From Deferribacteres bacterium (lineage in GTDB: Bacteria; Zhuqueibacterota; Zhuqueibacteria; Zhuqueibacterales; Geothermadaptataceae): 64,000 bases of DNA. The notes beneath the pieces are model-generated. The model searched no databases. It saw nothing but the letters and a program-made list of their open reading frames with translations, and was not told the origin of the DNA. The position numbers and the translations under genes are program-made. The stretch spans positions 806,001 through 870,000 of the forward strand of contig JACKDE010000003.1 of NCBI GenBank assembly GCA_020633675.1, read 5' to 3'. Below are positions 52,404 to 60,754 of this stretch, piece by piece. How positions within the stretch are numbered: the stretch's first letter is position 1; each line of letters begins with the position of its first letter.

Positions 52404-53806
52404 TGCTGCACCTCCTTGGCAAGAATCTGATCGACTATCGCTTGTTTGGAGGGCAAAACTCCGCCATAGCGCTGAATGTGCTCAATCGGCAAATAGTTCA
52501 TAATGCCTGCCTTGCTCATCGCCAGCCGAATTTCATCTTCTAACTGTCCGTTGCCAGCCTCAACCACCACAATTTTTCTCGCTTCCGAAATGGATTGTTC
52601 GAACGCATCGATTGGAAATGGCCAGAGTGAGATGGGCCGGAATAGCCCAACACGGATGCCGGCACGGCGCAGCTCTTCTACAGCGCCCTTTGCCATGCGG
52701 GATGGCGTGTTGGTCGCAACCAGGACAATTTCAGCATCATCGCAAAAATAGCAATCCGCGCGCTGTTCCGTGCTGATCATGCGATCGTATTTCTCCATTA
52801 AGTGCAGATTGTGCTGTTCCAAATCCTGCTCACTCAGCTCAATAGAGCAAATCAGGTTGGCGCGGTGCGCTTCATCGCCAAAGACTGCCCAGTCAGGCAA
52901 CCCCGGCTTCACCATTTCTTTCGGCAGATTGACTTTGCCTGTCATCTGACCGAGATAACCATCGGCTAAAATGATGACCGGATGCCGATACTTAAAACTG
53001 AGCTGGAACGCAAGCATCGTCAACTCCAGCATCTCCTGTGGCGTCGACGGTGCCAACACGACTGCATAGGTATTGCCATGCCCCAGGCCGCGGCAGGCCA
53101 GTTTAATATCACCCTGCTCCGGCGCAATATTGCCGAGTCCCGGGCCACCTCGCATCACATTGACGAACACGCCGGGGACTTCAGCGCCAATCATGTAAGA
53201 AATGCCCTCCAGCATCAGGCTGAATCCCGGCGACGATGTAAAGGTCATGCAACGCATGCCGGCGCCACCGCAGCCATACATCATATTGACTGTCGCTACT
53301 TCGCTGACAGCCTGCACAAAGACGCCATTGAGTTCCGGCAGTATTTTCGCCATCAACTCCGCGCCTTCGGTGGAAGGTGTGATCGGATAGCCAAAAAAGT
53401 GGCGGCAGCCAGCCAAAGCAGCCCCTATTGCGGATGCATACGTACCTTTGATGATGAGCGGATTCATATCCGGTAATGGCAGGACTTCATCGGGTACACG
53501 GACCGCCTTTGACGCCGTGCTGTTTTTTTCGCCAAAAAGTGTTTTGGGATCAATCGGTTCGTGATTATCCACTTGTGGCATCAAACCATACGGCTCAGGA
53601 CAAGCGCTTAGGCACAATCCGCAACCATTGCAGAGCTCCATGTCAATTTGGACGGGCATGAGCCCTGATTTTGGATTGATCGTGTCGCCAAAAGTGATGC
53701 AGTTTTTGGGGCAGGCAGTAATGCAACGGCCGCAGGCCTTGCAAAATTCAGGAAAAAGAAAGGGCTTTGGTCGCTCTTTCTGCTTTGTTGCTTTGATCAT
53801 GAACAT
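52400..53806 (-). CDS. 2-oxoacid:ferredoxin oxidoreductase, fused delta-alpha subunit with two [4Fe-4S] clusters
   Basis: About 468 residues. The N-terminal 2[4Fe-4S] ferredoxin domain has CKACGRCITACPKNC and CNGCGLCLSACPEP. The alpha Pyr domain follows, with GYPITPSTEGAELMA near residue 140 and TSSPGFSLMLEGISYMIGAE. The C-terminal domain has LVATNTPSRMAKGAVEELR. Several ATGs lie close together; 53806 is taken because AAGGAG is 4 bases upstream, and 53800 is an alternative. The two-gene layout (delta-alpha, beta-gamma) is a compact form of the four-subunit VOR/IOR enzymes. Confidence 0.9.
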   Translation of the reverse strand: MFMIKATKQKERPKPFLFPEFCKACGRCITACPKNCITFGDTINPKSGLMPVQIDMELCNGCGLCLSACPEPYGLMPQVDNHEPIDPKTLFGEKNSTASKAVRVPDEVLPLPDMNPLIIKGTYASAIGAALAGCRHFFGYPITPSTEGAELMAKILPELNGVFVQAVSEVATVNMMYGCGGAGMRCMTFTSSPGFSLMLEGISYMIGAEVPGVFVNVMRGGPGLGNIAPEQGDIKLACRGLGHGNTYAVVLAPSTPQEMLELTMLAFQLSFKYRHPVIILADGYLGQMTGKVNLPKEMVKPGLPDWAVFGDEAHRANLICSIELSEQDLEQHNLHLMEKYDRMISTEQRADCYFCDDAEIVLVATNTPSRMAKGAVEELRRAGIRVGLFRPISLWPFPIDAFEQSISEARKIVVVEAGNGQLEDEIRLAMSKAGIMNYLPIEHIQRYGGVLPSKQAIVDQILAKEVQQ

Positions 53807-53868
53807 CAACTCCTTTCTTGATCACGTACGATAAGACTCAGGCAATGGGGAGCACTTCATCAGCAACC

Positions 53869-53890
53869 ATGTCAAAAATTTTTTTGACAT
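53869..53890. promoter_or_regulatory. Perfect 22-bp palindrome upstream of the oxidoreductase operon (operator-like)
   Basis: ATGTCAAAAA-TT-TTTTTGACAT, ten-base arms around two T. It lies 63 bp before the start of the delta-alpha gene and downstream of leucine dehydrogenase. It is too AU-rich for a terminator stem; a repressor or activator site fits better. Confidence 0.5.
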
Positions 53891-54008
53891 AAAATTTCTT
53901 CTCGACCAGTGCAAGCGCTCTACAACCTGGCCTTTCGCATCGCGTCAGAATTACAATACAACTATCTTCATTCCTTCATCATTTTCCATTTTAAATTTTT
54001 CATCTACT

Positions 54009-55118
54009 TTAATTGAACACCCGGCCGTGCTTGTATGCACCAACCGGCTTGGAAACGAATTTTCGGCGTAACTGGGCAATCGCCTTAATCCGGTCCTCTG
54101 CTATCCGGTTCGAAGCGATATTGGTTGGAATATCTTCCGTTTTTGCAACACGAAAAACATCCTTCAAAATGTGGTAAATATTCTCTACCTGGGTCATTGC
54201 GCGATCACGGTTGTAGCCTTCAATTTCATTCGCAACGTTAATCAAGCCACCAGCGTTAATCACATAATCTGGCGCATACAAAATGTCCTTTTCTTTCAAT
54301 GCCAGATTGTGTTTTCTACCGTCCTCGAGTTGATTGTTTGCAGCACCAGCGATGATTTTGAAGTTGAATTGTGGCAAGGTGGAATCGTTCACAACGCCGC
54401 CCAATGCACAGGGGGCAAAAATTTCGGCGTCAACGGCATAGATTTCGTCCGCATGCACGGCGGTCGCTTTATATTTATCCACGACTTCTTTTACACGATT
54501 TTCGTGGAGATCGGAAACGATGAGTTTGGCGCCTTCGCGATGCAACATCTCGGCCAGGTACACGCCGACATGGCCGAGGCCCTGAATCGCTACGCGCACG
54601 CCGCGCAAGACAGATGAGCCAAAGACTTCTTCCATACAGGCCTTAATCCCATAGTGCACCCCGCGCGCTGTCACTGGAGATGGATCTCCGCTACCGTGCA
54701 GCGATTCTGAAATACCGACAACATATTGCGTCTCCGAACGCATCCACTCGACATCTCGCACACTCACACCGACATCCTCTGCAGTCACATAGCGGCCATG
54801 CAAACCTTCCACCAAGCGGCCAAATGCGCGAAACAGAATCTCATTTTTATCACGTTCAGGATCGCCGATGATGACAGCCTTGCCGCCACCGAGGTTCAGC
54901 CCCGCAACAGCAGCTTTGTACGTCATACCGCGCGACAATCGCAACACATCCCGCAGCGCTTCCTGCTCGGATTTATACGGCCACATGCGTGTGCCACCCA
55001 GCGCCGGCCCCAATGTTGTGTTGTGGATCGCAATGATAGCTTTAAGTCCGGCTTCTTTATCATAACCAAAAACAACTTGTTCGTGATTATGCTCCGTCAT
55101 TCCAGTGAAAACTTCCAT
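54009..55118 (-). CDS. ldh: Leucine (branched-chain amino acid) dehydrogenase
   Basis: 369 residues of the Glu/Leu/Phe/Val dehydrogenase family. Substrate-binding GPALGGTRMWPY and Lys68 in MTYKAAVAGLNLGGGK are visible, with catalytic Lys80 at the end of that motif. The NAD domain has GLGHVGVYLAEML. It deaminates leucine, valine or isoleucine to the 2-oxoacid with NAD. Start at 55118 because GAGGAGG lies 5 bases upstream; a longer frame has no ribosome site and runs into the upstream gap. The product is the expected substrate of the adjacent 2-oxoacid:ferredoxin oxidoreductase. Confidence 0.92.
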   Translation of the reverse strand: MEVFTGMTEHNHEQVVFGYDKEAGLKAIIAIHNTTLGPALGGTRMWPYKSEQEALRDVLRLSRGMTYKAAVAGLNLGGGKAVIIGDPERDKNEILFRAFGRLVEGLHGRYVTAEDVGVSVRDVEWMRSETQYVVGISESLHGSGDPSPVTARGVHYGIKACMEEVFGSSVLRGVRVAIQGLGHVGVYLAEMLHREGAKLIVSDLHENRVKEVVDKYKATAVHADEIYAVDAEIFAPCALGGVVNDSTLPQFNFKIIAGAANNQLEDGRKHNLALKEKDILYAPDYVINAGGLINVANEIEGYNRDRAMTQVENIYHILKDVFRVAKTEDIPTNIASNRIAEDRIKAIAQLRRKFVSKPVGAYKHGRVFN

Positions 55119-55203
55119 AAGTCCTCCTCGTGCTTGCATCAGGTCTGTCAAGACGAATTGTCCGGAAAAGCGCGGTCGACGGTTTACCACAGGAGAAGGT
55201 GGA

Positions 55204-56496
55204 CTAAATCCAGCGTTTATCCTTCGCAAATGCGGCTAATTCATCGTGGAAATTCGGGTGCGAAATGCCAATCAGCGCTTCCACGCGTTCGCGCAGACTT
55301 TTGCCATGCAGATAAGCGATGCCAAACTCGGTCACCACATAATGCACGTCTCCTCGGCTGGTGACAACGCCAGCGCCTTCCTTCAAATGTGGTGTGATGC
55401 GTGATATTGCGCCATCTTTCGCAGTTGAAGGCAGCGCTATGATCGGCTTTCCTCCTTTTGAACGAGCCGCACCACGAATGAAATCAACCTGTCCGCCAAA
55501 TCCGGAATAGATTCTATAGCCAATTGAATCGGAGCAGACTTGCCCGGTCAAGTCTACTTCCATCGCCGAGTTGATCGCAACGATACCATCGTTTTGCGCA
55601 ACCATGAACGGATCGTTGCAGTAATCCACCGGGTGAAATTCGAATTGTGGATTGTTGTGCAGAAAATCGTAAAGTCGCTGGGTGCCAAGCGCAAACGTGG
55701 CGATCACTTTGCCCGCATGCAGATTCTTTTTCGAGTTGTTGACAATGCCGGACTCGATCACATCGACGATGCCTTCCGACACCATCTCTGTGTGAATACC
55801 GAGATTTTTGCGGCCTTTCAGCAACGACAGCACGGCATTGGGAATGCCACCAATGCCGAGCTGCAGCGTCGCGCCATCTCCGATCAGCGTGGTGATGTGC
55901 TCAGCGATTTTAATGTCGACATCGGTAAATGGCGGGGTAACCAATTCTGGCAGTGCATAATCCACTTCGACAATTTTATCGATACGCGAAATGTGGATGA
56001 AGCAGTCGCCAAAGGTGCGCGGCATGCGTTCGTTCACCATCGCGATCACACATTTGGCATTTTCTGCCGCAGCTTTGGAAGCGGCCGTTTCGACGCCCAG
56101 CGACAGAAAGCCGTGATCATCGGGTGGCGAGGTGTGAATGATCGCCACATCCAGTTCAACCTGTTCCCTGAACAGATCAGGAATTTGGTACAGAAAAATC
56201 GGGATATAATCTGCACGTCCCTCGTTGACTGCCCGTCGGTCGGCTGGCCCGACAAACAAGGATTTATGGCGAAAATGGCCCTCTTTTTTGGCGCGCGACA
56301 GCGGGTCTTCGCCCAGCATCAACAAATGATAGAGATCGACATTTTCCAAGTTTGCGCTCTGGTTCGCCATTTCTTCCAGCATCGGATATGGCGTTGCCGC
56401 GTTGCCAGATGTAAATATCTTATCACCACTTTTTATCAGCGCAACCGCCTCACTTGCTGTGACGCGCCGGTCCTTATATGCTTCCAAAACTCGCAT
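55204..56496 (-). CDS. Acetyl-CoA hydrolase/transferase family (4-hydroxybutyrate CoA-transferase-like)
   Basis: 430 residues. Catalytic Glu237 is in the motif IHTEMVSEG, and the oxyanion/CoA loop is GIGGIPNAVL. The C-terminal domain carries the usual GYRIYSGFGGQVDFIRGAARSKGG segment. Such enzymes move CoA between acyl-CoA and a carboxylic acid, letting the cell conserve the thioester energy of acyl-CoA made by PFOR, KOR or VOR. It lies 85 bp before leucine dehydrogenase on the same strand. Confidence 0.88.
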   Translation of the reverse strand: MRVLEAYKDRRVTASEAVALIKSGDKIFTSGNAATPYPMLEEMANQSANLENVDLYHLLMLGEDPLSRAKKEGHFRHKSLFVGPADRRAVNEGRADYIPIFLYQIPDLFREQVELDVAIIHTSPPDDHGFLSLGVETAASKAAAENAKCVIAMVNERMPRTFGDCFIHISRIDKIVEVDYALPELVTPPFTDVDIKIAEHITTLIGDGATLQLGIGGIPNAVLSLLKGRKNLGIHTEMVSEGIVDVIESGIVNNSKKNLHAGKVIATFALGTQRLYDFLHNNPQFEFHPVDYCNDPFMVAQNDGIVAINSAMEVDLTGQVCSDSIGYRIYSGFGGQVDFIRGAARSKGGKPIIALPSTAKDGAISRITPHLKEGAGVVTSRGDVHYVVTEFGIAYLHGKSLRERVEALIGISHPNFHDELAAFAKDKRWI

Positions 56497-56767
56497 TGTC
56501 TTCTAACTCCTAACCACTGAAATTTGGTTGCAAGCTGTTGCTACTTAAATTGCACTTGCATTGCAATGCCGACAAAATTGTCTTACTCTTATCCCTTGAG
56601 CAGTAAGCGCTAATACGTATTTTAAAAGTACGCAAAATACAAAGAGGGCAGAGTTTGTTTAGTTCCAAAAAATAGGGCAGTTCACAGGCAGCTTTTAGGC
56701 GACCACAACCGGCCTCAAGGCATCGTCTGCGAAGCATCAATATCATCGTTTAATAAGAAATGAGGCT

Positions 56768-57862
56768 TCACTGACCATCTTTGATCAATTTCTCTATAGA
56801 TGGTTTTGTGTATTTGCCATCTTTTAGATACACACCATCCGCCACGCCTGAATCGCTTGCCATCACGGTTTCCAAACCGCCGTCCGATAATTGCATCACC
56901 AGCGGTGTAAGGACATTGTTGAGCGCGTACGAGGCTGTGCGTGCTACGGATGCAGTCAAGTTGGGTACGCAATAGTGTGTGACCTCGTGCTTGACAAAAA
57001 ATGGCTCCGATAGCGAGGTCGGACGGCTGGTAGCCACACACCCCCCTTCATCCACCGACACATCGATAATGGCTGCGCCTTTGCGCATTTCCATAACCAA
57101 CTCTTCGCTGACGATATGCGGTGTGCGCTCGCCATGCAACGAAATCGCGCCGATCAACACATCGGCGATGCGCACAAACTTTTCAACGTTATAGGGAGTG
57201 ACAACTGATGTGATCACTTTTTTGCCCAAATACAAATCGATTTTGCCGAGTCGTTCGACATCTTTGTCAAGCACCAGTACGTTTGTTCCGAGCTGGGAGA
57301 ACGCCCGCGCCGCATGAAAACCAACCACACCTGCTCCTAAAATGACAACTGTTGCTGGCGGAATGCCAGCCACACTGGTCAACAAAATGCCGCGTCCACC
57401 ACGATGTGATTCCATCAGCCTCCCTGCAATTTGTGGCAGAAGGCAACCGGCAATCTCGCTCATCGCTTTCAGAATTGGCCGCTTGTGCGAGCGATCGCGA
57501 ATCAATTCATAACCGAATGCAGCGATCTGATTTTTTTGAAGCTGCAGCAATGTCGGTTTTTGCGCCAGACCCAAATTTAAGAAGGACATCACGATATTGG
57601 ATTGATCCAATAACAGACTTTCTTCTTCGGTAGGAGGCTGAACCTTCACAACGATTTCAGCACGGCGAAAAATTTCTTCATGTGAATAAAGTATTTCACC
57701 GCCAACTTTTTTAAAATCACGGTTATGAAAGCCGCTGGCATCACCCGCATGGCTTTCGATGTAAACTGTATGGCCCTTTTGCGTAAGCGCATAGACACCC
57801 ACGGGGGTCAAGGCAATACGCCGCTCTTCGCTTGCGACTTCCATCGGAATCCCGATAATCAT
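56768..57862 (-). CDS. ald: Alanine dehydrogenase-like NAD enzyme
   Basis: 364 residues with the alanine dehydrogenase/PNT fold. Substrate Arg15 is in EERRIALTP and Lys73 in VVKVQPP. The Rossmann motif is LGAGVVGFHAA (175-185), and the active-site Asp region is DVSVDEGGC (Asp271). The catalytic His96 of classic alanine dehydrogenases is replaced: the segment usually FLHL reads FLNL, with Asn at exactly 96. The reaction would be alanine plus NAD to pyruvate and ammonia, but with this change activity needs testing. It stands between the CoA-transferase and malic enzyme. Confidence 0.8.
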   Translation of the reverse strand: MIIGIPMEVASEERRIALTPVGVYALTQKGHTVYIESHAGDASGFHNRDFKKVGGEILYSHEEIFRRAEIVVKVQPPTEEESLLLDQSNIVMSFLNLGLAQKPTLLQLQKNQIAAFGYELIRDRSHKRPILKAMSEIAGCLLPQIAGRLMESHRGGRGILLTSVAGIPPATVVILGAGVVGFHAARAFSQLGTNVLVLDKDVERLGKIDLYLGKKVITSVVTPYNVEKFVRIADVLIGAISLHGERTPHIVSEELVMEMRKGAAIIDVSVDEGGCVATSRPTSLSEPFFVKHEVTHYCVPNLTASVARTASYALNNVLTPLVMQLSDGGLETVMASDSGVADGVYLKDGKYTKPSIEKLIKDGQ

Positions 57863-58066
57863 GTTTGACTCCTCAATCTAGCTTTCAGCAGATTTGCTTC
57901 TTATCGCAACCTGTGTCGACTGGTTTAGCCCACACATGGCTGATATCTTTCAAATTGCACGCTCTCACACTCGCCAAACAATTTGTTATTCTTGTATAAC
58001 GCCCAACTGGAGACTGAAACGGCTTTGCAGTTGAAGCATCCGGATAAAGCGCCATATCCCGCTACT

Positions 58067-60346
58067 CTAAGCGCCCATGATCGAATCCAGATAAGCTTGT
58101 GCATCAACAACCGCTATGGCAGTCATGTTGACCACATCTGTTTCATCGTAATCGCCGATTTGAAGCAAATGGACCGGCTTGCGCATTCCCATCAAAATCG
58201 GACCGATCGCTTCTGCTTTTCCCAAACGCTGCATCAATTTGTAGGCGATATTACCAGCTTCGAGGTTAGGGAAAATCAGTACATTGGCGCCATCCTTACC
58301 ACTTAGCGTCGAGAAGCGGTACACTTCATCCAAGATTTCAGGAACGACTGCCGTATCCGCCTGCATTTCACCATCGATGATCAAATCCGGTGCTTGTGCT
58401 TTGACAAGTTCCGTTGCACGACGCATTTTATCCGTCAACGGATGGTGGGTACTGCCAAAATTGGAGAACGACAGCATCGCAATCTTAGGTTCGAGGTCAA
58501 ATCTACGCACTTCTTTGCCGCACATCATTGCAATTTCAGCAAGATCTTCTGCAGTCGGTTCAATGTTGACTGTTGTATCAGCAAAAAACAGGACCTTATC
58601 TTGCAGGGTAATGATGTACAAGCCGGCCACCTTATGGACGTCGGGGCGTGTGCCGATAATCTGCAGCGCCGGCCGGATGGTTTCTGGGTAGGTGCGGGTT
58701 AATCCTGCAACCAGGCCATCAGCATCACCGTGGTAGACCATCATCGTGCCAAAGTAATTGTTTTGCCGCATCAGCCGTAAAGCTGAGTGATGGGTAATCC
58801 CCTTGCGTTTGCGCAGGTCATAAAAAATATCGATATATTTTTGAAAATCGGCTGACTTGACAGGATCGATAATCTCGACACCCTTCTTGAGATTGAGATG
58901 CAGATTATCGATTTTCTCATTGATGACATCCTGGTTACCCAATAAGATTGGCTGTGCGATACCTTCGTCCAACACAATCTCGCATGCCTTCAAAATCGAT
59001 TCATGGTCGCCTTCAGGGTAAACGATACGCATTGGCTTTTTGCGGGCTTTGTTGATCACCACACGCATAATCTCACGTGATTTGCCCAAGTGGGATTCCA
59101 GTTGTTCGCGATAAGTCGGCACATCGAGCTTCAAACGCGCCACGCCGGATTTGATCGCTGCTTCCGCAACGGCAGTTGCTTCCCATAATAGCACACGCGG
59201 ATCGAATGGCTTTGGAATGATATATTCCCGGCCAAATTCGATATGCTCCTGCCGGTAAGCCTTGATGACGGAGAACGGCACCGGCTCTTTTGCCAGCGCC
59301 GCCAGCGACTTGGCAGCCGCAACTTTCATTTCTTCGTTAATCGTAGTCGCACGTACATCAAGCGCGCCGCGGAAAATAAACGGAAAGCCAAGCACATTGT
59401 TGACCTGATTCGGGTAATCGCTACGGCCGGTCGCCATAATAACATCGCTGCGCGCGGCAACGGCGTCTTCATAAGTGATTTCCGGATCAGGATTGGCCAT
59501 CGCAAAAATAATCGGCTTGTCCGCCATCGACCGCACCATATCCTGCGACACCACATTGGCTTGTGACAAGCCAACAAAAACATCCGCGCCTTTCAGCGCG
59601 TCTGCCAGGGTACGCGCTTTGGTATCCACAGCGAAATATTCCTTATAGGGATTCATGCCAATCCCGCGATCCTTGTAAATTACGCCTTTGCTATCGCACA
59701 TCACAATATTTTCCAATTTCGCGCCCAGCTCAATGTAAAACTTGGCGCAGGCAACGCCAGCCGCTCCAGCGCCATTAACAACAATTTTGATTGCGTCCAT
59801 ACGCTTGTTGGTGAGCTCGACTGCATTCAGCAATCCTGCGCCAGAAATGATGGCCGTGCCATGTTGGTCATCGTGAAAGACAGGAATGTTCATCTGTTTT
59901 TTCAATTCTTCTTCGATGCGGAAACAGTCCGGCGCCTTGATATCTTCGAGATTAATACCGCCAAAGGTGGGTTCCAGCAACTTAACGAGCTTAATGATCT
60001 CTTCCGGATCGTGTGAATCAATTTCAAGGTCAAACACATCGATATCTGCAAATCTTTTGAACAGCACGCCTTTGCCTTCCATTACCGGCTTGCCGGCAGC
60101 CGGCCCAATATCACCAAGACCCAAAACGGCAGTACCGTTACTGACAACCGCGACCAGGTTGCTTTTCGCTGTGTACAGATAAGCATCATCCGGATTTTCT
60201 GCAATTTTTCGGCAAGGCTCGGCGACGCCTGGGGTATATGCTAAGGAAAGGTCTCTTTGGGTTTGACAAGGTTTGGTTGGACTAACTTCTATTTTACCTT
60301 TTCTACCACGTGAATGGTAGTACAACGCTTCTTTAACATCAAACAT
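58067..60346 (-). CDS. maeB: NADP-type malic enzyme fused to a phosphotransacetylase-like domain
   Basis: 759 residues. The malic enzyme part (1-430) has LAYTPGVAEPC with the active Tyr, GINLEDIKAPDCF, HDDQHGTAII and GAGAAGVACAKFY. The C-terminal part (about 440-759) resembles phosphate acetyltransferase (RIVYPEGDHESILKAC; NIAYKLMQRLGKAEAIGPIL), as in E. coli MaeB, where it is regulatory and responds to acetyl-CoA. It decarboxylates malate to pyruvate with NAD(P)H. Start 60346 is set by GGAGTGAGGG; a longer frame has no ribosome site. It supplies or draws pyruvate for the PFOR-centred network. Confidence 0.93.
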   Translation of the reverse strand: MFDVKEALYYHSRGRKGKIEVSPTKPCQTQRDLSLAYTPGVAEPCRKIAENPDDAYLYTAKSNLVAVVSNGTAVLGLGDIGPAAGKPVMEGKGVLFKRFADIDVFDLEIDSHDPEEIIKLVKLLEPTFGGINLEDIKAPDCFRIEEELKKQMNIPVFHDDQHGTAIISGAGLLNAVELTNKRMDAIKIVVNGAGAAGVACAKFYIELGAKLENIVMCDSKGVIYKDRGIGMNPYKEYFAVDTKARTLADALKGADVFVGLSQANVVSQDMVRSMADKPIIFAMANPDPEITYEDAVAARSDVIMATGRSDYPNQVNNVLGFPFIFRGALDVRATTINEEMKVAAAKSLAALAKEPVPFSVIKAYRQEHIEFGREYIIPKPFDPRVLLWEATAVAEAAIKSGVARLKLDVPTYREQLESHLGKSREIMRVVINKARKKPMRIVYPEGDHESILKACEIVLDEGIAQPILLGNQDVINEKIDNLHLNLKKGVEIIDPVKSADFQKYIDIFYDLRKRKGITHHSALRLMRQNNYFGTMMVYHGDADGLVAGLTRTYPETIRPALQIIGTRPDVHKVAGLYIITLQDKVLFFADTTVNIEPTAEDLAEIAMMCGKEVRRFDLEPKIAMLSFSNFGSTHHPLTDKMRRATELVKAQAPDLIIDGEMQADTAVVPEILDEVYRFSTLSGKDGANVLIFPNLEAGNIAYKLMQRLGKAEAIGPILMGMRKPVHLLQIGDYDETDVVNMTAIAVVDAQAYLDSIMGA

Positions 60347-60754
60347 CACCCTCACTCCTGGATGATTTCTGCAAACCATCCGATTAAAACGATAGCACCA
60401 AATGGAACATGAATTCTTTGCAAAACACACAAAAGTCATACCACGATTTACAGCTTGTTTTGCGAAACCGCACTACTATCTAACATACTGTTTTAAAAAC
60501 ATTAACAGCACAATAAAATTCAATACACCTTCACAAGATTTCTTAGATTTAAGAATTGACCTGAGAATCTTCCCATTTTGTGAAAGGAAAGACAGACCAT
60601 AGAATAGAAATAGCTAAACAAAATCCGGAAGTTCAACTGAGCTTGATTTGAGGGAAGATGATAATGATCGGGAGATGGATGAAGAAAAAGCCTTGAAGGA
60701 GTTAGGCGTGCGAGCCCGGCCCATTTTGCGGCCAGGCTCGCTGCCGAAGATTTT
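60347..60754. other. 408-bp gap between malic enzyme and the PorV-OmpA gene
   Basis: No gene seen. It must carry the malic enzyme promoter on the minus strand. It also holds a GC-rich hairpin at 60710-60741 close to the end of the upstream gene; the rest is AT-rich. Confidence 0.5.
60710..60741 (-). terminator. GC-rich hairpin after the PorV-OmpA gene
   Basis: GCGAGCC-C-GGCC (60710-60721) pairs with GGCC-A-GGCTCGC (60730-60741), loop of 8 bases. It lies 14 bp beyond the stop codon. No T-run follows on the minus strand, so it may protect the 3' end or need a factor to terminate. Confidence 0.5.
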
